Shown: one piece after another, positions 8,133 to 18,365 of the stretch
How positions within the stretch are numbered: position 1 is the stretch's first letter
Layout: every line of letters begins with the position of its first letter
From: Pantoea wallisii
Lineage (GTDB): Bacteria; Pseudomonadota; Gammaproteobacteria; Enterobacterales; Enterobacteriaceae
Assembly (NCBI RefSeq): GCF_002095485.1
Contig: NZ_MLFS01000044.1
Coordinates: 1-42,952, forward strand
DNA: 42,952 bases
Reading direction: 5' to 3'
Made by a program: the position numbers and the translations under genes
Notes under the pieces: generated by a model
Seen by the model: only the letters and a program-made list of their open reading frames with translations
Database searches by the model: none
What the model was told of the DNA's origin: nothing

Positions 8133-11100
8133 TCTGGCGCTCCCCTTTTGGATCAACGAAGATTGGGCTGACGATTTTGGCTTCACGGAACTGGCCATCA
8201 GCGCTCGCCAGCCAGACGCTTTCACCCATGCGGTGATGACCACCGGTCACCACCGCCAGCGCAAAACCGCTGTCTAGCGTCGGGCTGTAGTAACTGGAAG
8301 TCACATGGCCGGACATCGGCATCGGAATGGCGTGCTGCGGATCGAAGACCACCTGCGCGCCTTCCTCCAGCACGACGCGCGGGTCTTTCGGCAGCAGACC
8401 CACCAACTGTTTACGATCTTCACGCAGCACATCGGTGCGGCTGTGAGACCGTTTGCCGATCCATGAGAAGGGCTTGTCATTGCCGACACACCACTCCATG
8501 CCGAGATCGTGCGGCGTCATGGACCCGTCCGTATCCTGGCCGCCAATGATGAAACCCTTCTCCGCACGTAAGACGTGCATGGTTTCCGTGCCGTAGGGCG
8601 TCAGGTTGTACTTTTTACCGTGGCGGAACAGCACTTCCCACACGTGCAGCGCATAGTTAGCCTGTACGTTAATTTCATAGGCCAGCTCGCCGGTGAATGA
8701 GATGCGGAACACCCTGGCCGGGACGTCAGCCACTTTGCCCGCTTTCCAGTCCATAAACTTAAAGTTGTCGCGGCTGAGATCGATATCGCAGAACGTTGAC
8801 AGCAGTTCGCGCGCTTTCGGACCTGTAAGGGTAATAGTCGCCCAGTGGTCGGTCACCGAGTTGAAGTAGACCTGCAGCTCAGGCCATTCGGTCTGGTGCC
8901 ACAGCTCCAGCCACTCCAGCACAGTGGCAGCGTTGCCAGTGCTGGTGGTCATCAGGAAATGGTTCTGCGCCAGGCAACTGGTGGTGCCATCGTCGAACAC
9001 CATGCCGTCATCGCGACACATCAGGCCGTAGCGCACGCGCCCAACCGGCAGCTTCGCCCACTTATTGGTATAAACTCGCTCCAGAAATTCACGCGCATCC
9101 GGCCCCTGAATGTCGATTTTGCCGAGGGTTGAGGCGTCCAGCACGCCCACGCTTTCGCGTACCGCACGGCATTCACGTACGACCGCCTGGTGCAGCGTCT
9201 CCAGCTTTCCGTTTACGTGCTGCGGGAAGTACCACGGACGTTTCCACTGCCCGACATCTTCGAACATCGCGCCCTGCTCCACATGCCACTGATGCAAAGC
9301 GGTATAGCGCTCCGGCTGGAACAGTTCGTTGCAGTGCCTGCCGGTGATGGCGCCAAAGGCGACGGGCGTATAGTTAGGACGAAACACCGTCGTACCCACC
9401 TCCGGATGGTGCGATTCAGCACGCGGGCGGCGATCGCCAGACCGTTAATATTTCCCAGCTTGCCCTGATCGGTGCCAAAACCCATGACAGTGTAACGTTT
9501 GATATGTTCTATCGATTCAAAGCCTTCGCGCGTTGCCAGCTCAATGGCAGCCGCCGTTACGTCATTTTGCAGATCGACAAACTGCTTAGGCGCACGCAGC
9601 GTGGTTTTGCGATGGGGTACCTGATATAGCGCAATTGCAGCCCCGTCACGGCGGGTACGGGCCTGTGGTAAGGCAGGCGCTTTTTCTTGCCCGCCGGCCT
9701 CACAGGCCGCACGCATGCCCGCTTCACGCCCGCTATTGAGCACGGCCGCTAAACTGTAAATGCCTTGTGCACCGCCTGCCATTAGCATCCCTTTCACAGG
9801 TGCCGGCACAAAGCCGAGAATATCGTCACGCCACTGGGGGCGGCCACCGGTGTGAGATGAAAGGTGTATCACCGGGCTGAAGCCGCCCGAGCTGGCCACG
9901 GTATCGCAGGCATAGCGCGTGGCGTTTCCGGCGACCACGAACCGCTCGGTATTGATGCGTGCAATGTCTACGCTGCGTACGCGCGTTGTGCCATGCGCCT
10001 CAATCACCGCGCTGCCGGTGATGATTACAATGCCTTTTAGTCGCGCCAGCTTCACCAGATCGCCGTCCGGCGTGGGCCGTGCATCAGCGATTGCGACAAC
10101 ATCGCGTCCGCTCTCCAGCCAGTCCAGCGCGGCGCGATAGCCCTCATCATTGCTGGTCGAGACCACCAGTTTATTACCCGGGATCACGCCATAGCGCTGG
10201 ATATACGTTGAGATAGCGCCAGCCAGGTAGTTGCCGGGAATGTCGTTGCCGCTGTAGACCAGCGGGCGTTCGTGTGCCCCGGTGGCCAGCACGACGCGTT
10301 TGGCGCGCACGCGATGCATACGCTGGCGCGCCTGACGCTGACCGTTAATCAGTGGCGCGGTGATGGCCAGGTGATCGGTACGGCGCTCAATCAGCGTCAC
10401 AAAGTTGTGGTCATGATAACCATTGGCCGTGGTTCTGCTGAGCAGCTGGACGTTCGCCATGTTCTCCAGCTGAGTCAGCGTCTGACTCACCCACTGCGCG
10501 GCGTCTTGACCGTCAAGTTGCTCACGGCTATCCAGCAGCTACCGCCCATCTCCTCCTGCTCATCCACAACAATAACGCGTACTCCGCTGTGCCCGGCAGC
10601 CAGCGCGGCGGCCAGTCCTGCCGGCCCCGCGCCAATAACCAGCACGTCACAATGCTGGTTAAAGTGATCGTAGATATCGGCATCGGCCGCCCCAGGACTG
10701 CGACCCAGCCCGGCCCCTTTACGGATATACTTTTCATAGGTTTTCCACATGGAAGCCGGTTGCTTAAAGGTTTTGTAGTAGAAACCCGGTGGCATAAAGC
10801 GCCCGCCTATTTTGCCCACCACGCCCATCAGATCGCGATCGACATTTGGCCAGCCGTTGGTGCTGCGCGCCTCCAGCCCCTGATACAGCGCCTGCTGCGT
10901 AGCACGTACGTTGGGGATCTGCGTCTGCTCAGCGCTGCCAAGCTGCACTACCGCATTGGGCTCTTCCGCACCGGCCGCGACGATGCCGCGCGGTCGGGAA
11001 TATTTGAAGCTGCGGTTTACGACGTCGATGCCGTTGGCAATCAGCGCGGAAGCCAGCGTATCGCCGGCAAAGCCGTGCAGGGTTTTACCGTTGAAGCTAA

Positions 11101-11161
11101 AGGTGAGAGGACGGGAGCGATCGATGCGGCCGCCGTGGCTGAGGCGATTGATCTGCTTCAT
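8125..11161 (-). pseudogene. soxA: Sarcosine oxidase alpha subunit, broken by two one-base deletions
   Basis: Three consecutive frames together make one approximately 1012-residue alpha subunit. Segment 1 (from ATG 11161) has the ferredoxin-like start and the dinucleotide motif VLVIGAGPAGLAAALAAG, then breaks after EEMGGS. Segment 2 resumes as LLDSREQLDG and carries VVLATGAHERPLVYSGND, breaking after LNRTI. Segment 3 resumes as PEVGTTVFRPNYTP and holds the folate-binding aminomethyltransferase-like domain (VGVLDASTLGKIDIQGPDA). Each break is fixed by one base: a missing C near 10538 (AGCCTGCTG) and near 9404 (ATCCCGGAG). The start overlaps the soxD stop (ATGA). Alpha binds NAD+ and transfers the methyl-derived formaldehyde to THF. 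Confidence 0.9.
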
Positions 11162-11526
11162 GATGCGCCTCCCGCGAGCACTTTTGTCTGCGGTGCAGGC
11201 TGCGGCTGGGCATCCTGACGGCGCGGTAGCGTCACAACGTCAGCCTCTGCACCTGTTGCCGGCTGTTCGCCGATTTTGTAGGTTTCCAGAATTTCATAGG
11301 TAACAGTGTTGCGGGTGATATTGAAAAACTTACGGCAGCCCACGGCATGTACCCAGAGCTCGTGATGCACGCCGCGCGGATTATCACGGAAGAACAGGTA
11401 TTCGCCCCACGCCTCATCGCTGCAGTTTTCCGGATCGGCAGGCCGCGCCAGGTGCGCCGGACCTTTGGCATGAAACTCTTCTTCTTCGCGGTGCTCCTGG
11501 CACCATGGACAGTAAATATGAAACAT
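11158..11526 (-). CDS. soxD: Sarcosine oxidase delta subunit
   Basis: This 122-residue protein begins MFHIYCPWCQEHREEEEF, with the Cys-x2-Cys zinc-binding start of SoxD, and has a second cysteine-containing region (SDEAWGEYLFFRDNPRGVHHELWVHAVGCRKFFNITR, cited in part). The last 30 residues are Pro/Gln-rich and longer than in many relatives. It lies 23 bases after the restored end of soxB, and its stop overlaps the soxA start. In the heterotetramer the delta subunit is a small structural zinc subunit. Intact, unlike its neighbours. Confidence 0.9.
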   Translation of the reverse strand: MFHIYCPWCQEHREEEEFHAKGPAHLARPADPENCSDEAWGEYLFFRDNPRGVHHELWVHAVGCRKFFNITRNTVTYEILETYKIGEQPATGAEADVVTLPRRQDAQPQPAPQTKVLAGGAS

Positions 11527-11549
11527 GTCAGATATCCTCTCGTGCCAGA

Positions 11550-12799
11550 TTAGTGCGCCACTGCTGCTGCGCCGTGTTCATCAACCAGCGCGCCAGTATG
11601 GAAACGATCGATAGAGAACGGGGCCGCCAGCGGATGCATCTCACACTTCGCCAGGCTCGCCGCGAAGACATGCGCCGATCCCGGTGTGGCTTTGAAGCCA
11701 CCCGTGCCCAGCCGCAGTTGAAATAGAGCCCGTTGACGCTGGTTTTCGAAATGATTGGACTGGCGTCAGGCGTGGTATCCACAATGCCGCCCCACTGGCG
11801 ATTCATGCGCACGCGTGAGAACGCCGGGAACATCTCAACGATGGCCTGTAGGGTATGTTCGATAATCGGATAGCTTCCGCGCTGACCATAACCGGTGTAA
11901 CCGTCAATGCCGGCGCCAATCACCAGATCGCCCTTATCCGACTGGCTGATATAACCGTGCACGTGATTCGACATCACCACGGTGTTGACTACCGGCTTCA
12001 GGGGCTCGGATACCAGCGCCTGTAACGGATGTGACTCCAGCGGCAGGCGAATACCCGCCATTTTTGCCAGAACGCCGGAGTTGCCCGCCACTACGCAACC
12101 TACGGTTTTGGCTTCAATGTCGCCGCGATTGGTGTGGACACCATAGATCTGGCCGTCGCGGATCATCAGGCCAGTCACTTCTGTTTGCTGCAGGATATCG
12201 ACACCGTGTGCATCGGCGCCGCGAGCAAAGCCCCACGCCACCGCATCGTGACGCGCTACCCCTCCGCGCGCCTGCCAGGAGGCGCCCATGATAGGGAATC
12301 GCGCCCGCGCCGAGCAGTCCAGCAGCGGTTCCAGATCCTGTACCTGACGCGCATTCAACACTTCACCATCGATACCGTTGAGCCGGTTGGCATTTACGCG
12401 CCGCTGGATATCACGCATATCCTGCAGGGTGTGGCCCAGATTGAGCACGCCGCGCTGAGAGAACATCACGTTGTAATTCAGCTCCTGCGTCAGCCCCTCC
12501 CACTTCTTCATTGAGTGCTCAAACAGCGCGGCCGCTTCGTCCCACAGATAGTTGGAGCGCACAATGGTGGTATTACGCGCGGTGTTGCCGCCGCCAAGCC
12601 AGCCTTTTTCGATCACCGCCACATTGCGGATGCCAAACTCTTTTGCCAGATAATAAGCCGTCCCCAGACCATGTCCGCCGCCGCCGATAATGATCACGTC
12701 GTAGGATTTTTTCGGCGTTGGATTGCGCCACATCTTCTGCCAGTTTTCGTGGTAACTCAGGCCGTGGCTAATCAGCCCGAAGCCGGAAAAACGTTGCAT
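11550..12799 (-). pseudogene. soxB: Sarcosine oxidase beta subunit, C-terminus shifted by a one-base deletion
   Basis: The first 345 or so residues are a normal beta subunit: a Rossmann FAD motif VIIIGGGGHGLGTAYYLAKE and the RGGVARHDAVAWG segment that carries the conserved His for covalent FMN. After GLYFNCGW the frame shifts. The expected [20 protein letters not shown] continues in the neighbouring frame and ends ...GAAAVAH at a TAA at 11550. One missing base in a run of G (C at 11707-11709 on the plus strand) explains it. The corrected length is 416 residues, as expected. AAGGAG precedes ATG 12799. The subunit oxidises sarcosine to an imine with O2 as acceptor, giving H2O2. Confidence 0.9.
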
Positions 12800-12838
12800 A
12801 TTCGTCTCCTTAATATTCCGGGCTGCGCCGGAAAAGAA

Positions 12839-14140
12839 TCAGGCAATAGCTCTCTGTGCCATACGCTGCTGGGCGTGGTCGCCATATACCGGATGTCTGG
12901 CACACAGTTCGGACACGTTGAAACGCACCCAGGCTTCGATGTTGTCGCTGTCCTGCTTCTTCGCCAGCACATCGAGAATGTCGCAAATCCAACCCGCCAG
13001 GGTGGCGCACTCTTTTTCGCCAAAACCGCGCGTGGTAACGGCAGGCGTACCGATGCGCAGCCCGGAGGTCACAAAGGGACTTTGCGGGTCATTAGGTACG
13101 CTGTTTTTATTAACGGTGATATGGGCGCGGCCCAGTGCTGCATCAGCCTCTTTGCCGGTGATGTCCTGACGAATCAGTGAGACGAGGAACAGGTGGTTGT
13201 CGGTGCCGCCGGAGACAATGTCGTAGCCGCGTTTGATAAAGACCTTCGCCATGGTTCTGGCGTTGTCGATCACTTTGGCCTGATAGTGAATAAAGTCCTG
13301 ATCCATGGCTTCACGGAAAGCCATCGCCTTAGCGGCAATCACATGCATCAGCGGGCCGCCCTGCTGACCCGGAAATACCGCGGCATTAAGTTTTTTATAC
13401 AGTGCTTCATCACCCAGCGCGGAGAGGATCAGCCCACCGCGTGGCCCACGCAGTGTTTTGTGCGTGGTGGTCGTGACAACATGTGCATGTGGCAGCGGGT
13501 TAGGATAGCAGCGTGCTGCAACCAGACCGGCAACGTGCGCCATGTCAACCATCAGCCATGCCCCCACGCTGTCGGCGATCTCGCGGAAGCGCTTCCAGTC
13601 CACAATGCGCGAGTAGGCGGAGAACCCCGCGACGATCAGCTTCGGCTGATGCTCCTTAGCCAGTCGCTCAACCTCCTGATAATCGATTTCGCCCGTCTCC
13701 TGATTAAGACCGTACTGCACGGCGTTGTAGTGCTTACCGGAAACATTTGGCGCAGCGCCGTGAGTTAAATGGCCGCCGTGCGCCAGGCTCATCCCTAAAA
13801 TGGTGTCGCCCGGTTTAATCAATGCCATAAACACTGCGGCGTTTGCCTGTGCGCCGGAGTGCGGCTGCACGTTGGCGTAATCGGCCCCAAACAGCATACA
13901 GGCGCGCTCGATGGCTAAACGCTCGATAGTATCAACGTGCTCACAACCGCCGTAATAACGTTTGCCGGGATAGCCTTCTGCGTATTTGTTAGTCAACTGA
14001 CTGCCCTGTAATGACATCACCTGATTACTGGCGTAGTTCTCAGAAGCAATCAGCTCAATATGGGTTTCCTGTCGTACCAGTTCTTCAACCACTGCGGCAA
14101 ACAGCTGTGGGTCCGTGCTATTCAAATCATTTGCATTCAT
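12839..14140 (-). CDS. glyA: Serine hydroxymethyltransferase, sox-operon copy
   Basis: The 433-residue PLP enzyme has [10 protein letters not shown] near the N-terminus, the YPGKRYYGG block, and [11 protein letters not shown] with the PLP-binding Lys. It interconverts glycine plus methylene-THF and serine plus THF. As first gene of the glyA-soxBDAG-purU operon it would use the glycine and methylene-THF produced by sarcosine oxidase. An enterobacterium would be expected to have a second, housekeeping glyA elsewhere. GAGG lies eight bases before the ATG. The gene is intact although its downstream neighbours are frameshifted. Confidence 0.93.
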   Translation of the reverse strand: MNANDLNSTDPQLFAAVVEELVRQETHIELIASENYASNQVMSLQGSQLTNKYAEGYPGKRYYGGCEHVDTIERLAIERACMLFGADYANVQPHSGAQANAAVFMALIKPGDTILGMSLAHGGHLTHGAAPNVSGKHYNAVQYGLNQETGEIDYQEVERLAKEHQPKLIVAGFSAYSRIVDWKRFREIADSVGAWLMVDMAHVAGLVAARCYPNPLPHAHVVTTTTHKTLRGPRGGLILSALGDEALYKKLNAAVFPGQQGGPLMHVIAAKAMAFREAMDQDFIHYQAKVIDNARTMAKVFIKRGYDIVSGGTDNHLFLVSLIRQDITGKEADAALGRAHITVNKNSVPNDPQSPFVTSGLRIGTPAVTTRGFGEKECATLAGWICDILDVLAKKQDSDNIEAWVRFNVSELCARHPVYGDHAQQRMAQRAIA

Positions 14141-14226
14141 TGCTTCACCCTCGAATCAGGTTCAGATAACGGATTAAGTACCCGATTAACGTTACCCAAA
14201 GCCTTCAGCATTAAGCTTGAATGTTT

Positions 14227-14255
14227 GCGACAGGAAACATGACAACTTCGCGACA
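14227..14255 (-). promoter_or_regulatory. TGTCGC direct repeat, candidate operator for a GbdR-like regulator
   Basis: On the minus strand TGTCGC occurs twice, at 14250-14255 and 14227-14232, exactly 23 bases apart, about 90-115 bases before the glyA start. The downstream copy fits TGTCGC-N8-AA and the upstream copy misses one of those two A. Tandem TGTCGC half-sites about two helical turns apart are known for ArgR of Pseudomonas aeruginosa, a regulator of the same GlxA/AraC architecture. Assignment to the adjacent regulators is inference. The rest of 14141-14436 shows no gene and no glycine riboswitch that I could recognise. Confidence 0.55.
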
Positions 14256-14436
14256 CTTCATATAAATCATGCAGTTAAAAATATAGGTGGCGCTGCATTA
14301 TTTGAACTCAGTCACGTATAAATAAGAAATGGTGATGATGCCGGGCGCGGCTACGCGGGTTAGCCTGTGGCGGGGATGGCAAAAAGCGCGGTACTGTGGT
14401 GCAGATTAATAGCGCAAGCGTAAAAAGGCGCGAAAA

Positions 14437-15492
14437 TCAACGTCCATCAATGGTGCTATCGATATGAATAAAGAATGGATCAACATGCTGCTGATCGCGT
14501 TTAGCAGACTGCTTACGCGTCGATGAAGGCGTATAACCGAAAGCATCGCGGAAATGGCGGGAAAAGTGCGCCGCATCGGAGAAGCCGCAGCGCTCGCCGA
14601 TCTCCGTGACGCTTTTGGTGGTGTACAGCAGCAGCCAAAGCCCATAGCGCAGGCGTAAATCCCGGGCGAAACGCTGCGGGCTGATACCGAGCTCATCCTG
14701 AAATTTACGCTCAATATTGCGCCGGGAGGTATTCAGCCGCTGCGCCAGCTGCTCCACCGCAATCACTTCACCCATATGCTGAGCAATAATATCCACGGCA
14801 CTGCGTACCAGCCGATCGCTAATTTTCTCAAAGATAACCGGTTGCGGTTGCGGATGCGCCGTCGGACGCGCTTCGTCAATCAGCATAATGTGCAGGCTTT
14901 TGATCGCCCAGGCGCGACCCAAATGGCGCTCGATCAGGTATGCCGCAACATCGGCGGCCGCGACACCTCCCGCGCAGGTGATCAGTTTGCCCTCATCAAC
15001 GAAGATGCGGTCGGCCACCGGCGTGATGTCCGGAAAGCGGCGTTGTAAATCACCATGGTGATACCAGCTGACACAGCACTGTTTTCCCTTCATCACGCCT
15101 GCCTGAATCAGTGCAAACACGCCGGTACACAGCCCCACCAGCGGCGTACCAAAGCGGGCGGCCAGGCGAATGTACTCCAGCGCGCGATAGTCCGTTTTAT
15201 CTTTCTCCTCCTGTACGCCGCCAATTACGACGATGTAGTCGAAACTCTCCGGATTTTTTAACGCTTCACAGGGTGAAATCACTGCCCCGCAGCTCGACAT
15301 CGCCTCTTCACCGGACGCGGACATGAAGGTCCAGCTGCAGCGCAGCTGGCGGCTGCGATCGCCCTCGTCTGCGGCCAGGCGCAGGCAGTCTACAAATGCA
15401 GCAAACGGCAGCAGGGTAAAACGATTGAGCAGGACAAAACCGACATTGAGCGGCGCACCTGCTGCACCGGGTTTACGTTGTGCAGAAATCAT
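14437..15492 (-). CDS. GlxA-family AraC regulator, GbdR-like
   Basis: An N-terminal DJ-1/PfpI-like domain (LNVGFVLLNRFTLLPFAAFVD, YIVVIGG, PLVGLCTGVFALIQAG) is followed by an AraC helix-turn-helix domain with GEVIAVEQLAQRLNTSRRNIERKF and ERCGFSDAAHFSRHFRDAFG. GbdR, which senses glycine betaine and dimethylglycine in Pseudomonas, has this layout and activates a glyA-sox operon. This gene lies directly upstream of glyA on the same strand. Start ATG 15492 has AGGGG five bases upstream, which is better supported than the longer frame from 15531. The orthology to GbdR is inferred from context, and the ligand cannot be read from the sequence. Confidence 0.8.
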   Translation of the reverse strand: MISAQRKPGAAGAPLNVGFVLLNRFTLLPFAAFVDCLRLAADEGDRSRQLRCSWTFMSASGEEAMSSCGAVISPCEALKNPESFDYIVVIGGVQEEKDKTDYRALEYIRLAARFGTPLVGLCTGVFALIQAGVMKGKQCCVSWYHHGDLQRRFPDITPVADRIFVDEGKLITCAGGVAAADVAAYLIERHLGRAWAIKSLHIMLIDEARPTAHPQPQPVIFEKISDRLVRSAVDIIAQHMGEVIAVEQLAQRLNTSRRNIERKFQDELGISPQRFARDLRLRYGLWLLLYTTKSVTEIGERCGFSDAAHFSRHFRDAFGYTPSSTRKQSAKRDQQHVDPFFIHIDSTIDGR

Positions 15493-15621
15493 GCTTACCC
15501 CTGATGACGCGCGTTGAGATGTGAACGACAAGTTGCGCGTTAATATAAGCGCATCTGCCGGAAAGGTAATAAAAAATTAATATTGATTCTCTTACGGCTG
15601 CGCTTTTAACACTTTTTTTAC

Positions 15622-15648
15622 TCAAATTTTCGCTGTGCGCGTCGATAA
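15622..15648 (+). promoter_or_regulatory. Sigma-28 (FliA)-type promoter for the PAS chemoreceptor
   Basis: TCAAATTT, an 11-base spacer, then GTCGATAA match the FliA consensus TAAAGTTT-N11-GCCGATAA at 13 of 16 positions with exact spacing. It points to the chemoreceptor gene, whose start is about 240 bases downstream, so a long leader is implied. Confidence 0.6.
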
Positions 15649-15704
15649 CTAAACAGGTAAAGCAGAGTCAGCTTTATCACTGCTGCCACAACACCAGGTA
15701 AGTT

Positions 15705-15742
15705 ATGACTAAAAAACCCCGACCTGCATAAGCCCTATGCAG
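15705..15742 (+). other. Possible eight-codon leader ORF overlapping a hairpin
   Basis: ATG 15705 has AGG six bases upstream and encodes MTKKPRPA, stopping at TAA 15729-15731. The end of this ORF lies in an inverted repeat, CTGCATA (15724-15730) with TATGCAG (15736-15742), loop AGCCC. It sits inside the implied long leader of the chemoreceptor. It could be chance. Confidence 0.2.
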
Positions 15743-15887
15743 CGAGACATCCCCGCCGCGATATGCTGCAGGTGAATGAACGACAGGGGAAATCATACGG
15801 CACATCCTGTGATGTGCTGATGCGTTTGCGCGGGATAACGCTCTCGCGCACTTTGTTCAACAGCATAACAATCGCCTGAGGTCTCTC

Positions 15888-17173
15888 ATGTTCGGGGTGA
15901 AAAAATCGAGCTACTCTCTGCCGTTTACCAAAACCGGTGACGTAGTGAAAGACATTAACGCCATTAAACAGCACGTCGCCTGGATTGAGTTTTCACCCAC
16001 CGGTGAAATACTCAGCGCCAATCCCCTTTTTCTCCAGGTCACCGGCTATCAGCTGCATGAGATTCAGGGCCAGCACCATCGCCTGTTTTGCAGCCCGGCC
16101 TATAGCCAGTCATCTGACTATATTCACTTCTGGCAGACCCTTGCTGCGGGGGAGTCGGTTACCGGTATTTTCGAACGCTTTAATAAGCAGCATCAGCGCT
16201 TCTATCTGAGCGCCACCTACTTCCCGGTGAGCGATGAAAGAGGCAACGTTTATAAAGTGATCAAGGTGGCAAGCGATATTACCGCGCGTCATCAGGAGCT
16301 GGAGCATAAAGAGGCGGTGATCACTGCGCTGGACCGCTCCATGGCGGTGATAGAATTTACGCCGGACGGCCACATAATCACCGCCAATGCCAACTTCCTG
16401 ACCCATATGGGCTTTACCCTGGAGGCCATTGCCGGTCAGCATCACCGTCTGTTCTGCTTTGATAACTTCTACCGTGAGAACCCGGATTTCTGGCGTAAGA
16501 TCGGCAATGGTCAGCACTTTGTCGGCCGCTTTGAGCGTAAAACCGCCAGCGGCGAACGTATCTGGCTGGAGGCGAGCTACAACCCGGTGTTTGACGGTGA
16601 TGGCAAGGTGTACAAAGTGATTAAGATCGCCTCCGACATCACCGCCCGCGTTGAGGCCGCCAAGCGCGTCGCGGATATTGCCTTAACCACGTCAGAAGAG
16701 ACCTCGCAAATCACCGATAACGCCAATGAAGTGCTGGACGAGACGATCCGTAACTCCGGCCTGGTGGCGCAGCAGGTCAACGCCGCAACGCAAATTGGCG
16801 CGCAACTGACAGCCTCGGCAAAGAGCATCAGTGAAGTGGTGGATACGATTAACCTGATTGCGTCGCAAACCAATATCCTGGCGCTGAACGCTGCCATCGA
16901 ATCGGCGCGGGCCGCGAAGCCGGACGAGGATTTAGCGTGGTCGCAGGTGAGGTCCGCCGGCTGGCCGCCTCTACCGCCAGCGCAACCCGACAGATTTCTC
17001 AGGTCGTTGAGCAGAACGCTACGCTGATTCAGCAGATGTATCAGCAGCTGGATGAGGTACGGCACTTTGTTGTGACCGAACAAGAGAAGATCAGCGTGCT
17101 TTCGCGCAGCCTGCGGGAGATCAACAGCGGCGTGCATGAGTTTGTGAATGTGATCCATCGGCTGGATGTGTGA
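15888..17173 (+). pseudogene. Cytoplasmic PAS-PAS methyl-accepting chemotaxis protein, one-base deletion in the signalling domain
   Basis: Two tandem PAS domains (about residues 25-135 and 145-260) each carry GQHHRLFC and VYKVIK(V/I)ASDITAR, so they look duplicated. They are followed by an MCP signalling domain. No membrane span is visible, and the layout matches BdlA-type receptors of Pseudomonas, which link chemotaxis-like signalling to biofilm dispersal. The conserved hairpin tip IASQTNILALNAAIESARA breaks at residue 342 or so, and GEAGRGFSVVAGEVRRLA continues in the next frame. One missing G at 16913/16914 restores 428 residues. GAGG precedes the ATG. Either a real inactivation or a sequence error. 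Confidence 0.85.
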
Positions 17174-17285
17174 CGGGACATGGCTGGCGGCCCTGACGGG
17201 TCGCCACGCCGATAGTCAACATCAGATACACATATGCATCAAGGCTGAAGCAACAATGATGCAAGTCCGCAGGGAATAAGCATCA

Positions 17286-18365
17286 TTATTCGGGCGGTAA
17301 AAGCCCGGTTTTCGCTGCTGGCACAGCCTGGCGTTTGCCCTTAAGGCGCTGACGCAGCGCAGGCTCCGCATATCGGGTGATCAGCCAGGCCACAATATAG
17401 AGCCCGCCAGCTACCAGAACAGGCATCAGCAGCATTACCGCCTCACTCTTAATATATCTCTGCATTTTAATCAGCAGCGCGATCATCAGATTTTCGTGGA
17501 TCAGATAGAGCGCATAACTGACAAAACCAATGGCGGTAAAAAACCTGATCGAAAGAAAACGTTCAATCTGTTTTGAATAAAAACTGGCAATAAAAAACAG
17601 CATGACGCACAGCAGCGGCGCCAGGGAGATAACACCACTATTCTTTACGTAGTAACTAAAATTAATCAGTAGCGCCAGTACCACTAATCCATAATGAAAA
17701 AGTTTATCTCGCCCATGTAAACGCTCATACACCAGACATCCAACCATAAACCAGGCGTAGTGAATAAAGCCAAATTTGGATATAACATCAATCAGCAAAG
17801 GGTGCCCAAGTGACTTTAATACAGATGACGCGCTCAGGGCTAACATTGGTACGATCAGGGCAGGCAGGCAATACTTCCGTCCCAGCGTAAAATAGATCGC
17901 ACCGATAATCAGATAAAATAAGGCTTCCACATAAAGTGACCAGAACGAGCCAGCCATAGAGCGAAACTCCACGCCCGTTAGCTGGCTCAGCGTTTCCGGG
18001 TTAAGGAAAATTAAGCCAGGCAGCAGATTTTTCACGTAAGGCGTCATCAGCGACCACTCCGGAAAAAAGCCGCCAGCCAAAAATAGCAGTACGCTGGCAA
18101 TCAGCATCGCCGGGAACAGGCGCAGCCAGCGTTTTTGCAGGAAGATTATATAACCCTGTGATTTATCCAAAGTCATAAAAATCACAAAGCCGGAGATCAT
18201 GAAAAATAGCTGCACGCCTATCCAGCCAAATGAGAACAGGGGATTATGTTGAGTGGTGGCGACAAACGGTAATAATTCAGGCCAGCGCGCATAAGCGTGG
18301 TAAGCAATAACCATCAGGATCGCTAATCCGCGCATCCCATCGAGATGCGTAATACGTGGTTGCAT
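17286..18365 (-). CDS. Acyltransferase-3 family membrane protein
   Basis: This 359-residue, about ten-span membrane protein opens with ITHLDGMRGLAILMVIAYHA, the acyltransferase-3 signature with its conserved Arg and His. GWIGVQLFFMISGFVIF follows. Such enzymes acylate (often acetylate) surface sugars such as O-antigen, capsule or glucans at the inner membrane. No polysaccharide genes are adjacent, so the acceptor cannot be named. It ends opposite the chemoreceptor gene and starts 335 bases from the divergent GGDEF/EAL gene. Intact. Confidence 0.85.
   Translation of the reverse strand: MQPRITHLDGMRGLAILMVIAYHAYARWPELLPFVATTQHNPLFSFGWIGVQLFFMISGFVIFMTLDKSQGYIIFLQKRWLRLFPAMLIASVLLFLAGGFFPEWSLMTPYVKNLLPGLIFLNPETLSQLTGVEFRSMAGSFWSLYVEALFYLIIGAIYFTLGRKYCLPALIVPMLALSASSVLKSLGHPLLIDVISKFGFIHYAWFMVGCLVYERLHGRDKLFHYGLVVLALLINFSYYVKNSGVISLAPLLCVMLFFIASFYSKQIERFLSIRFFTAIGFVSYALYLIHENLMIALLIKMQRYIKSEAVMLLMPVLVAGGLYIVAWLITRYAEPALRQRLKGKRQAVPAAKTGLLPPE

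Noticed and set aside
10487..11161. Independent short flavoprotein gene instead of the N-terminus of soxA
   Set aside because: The end of this frame is out of register with the conserved EEMGGSLLDSRE continuation, which appears intact in the next frame.
14141..14436. Possible glycine riboswitch before glyA
   Set aside because: I could not recognise the tandem aptamer pattern; only the TGTCGC direct repeat stands out.
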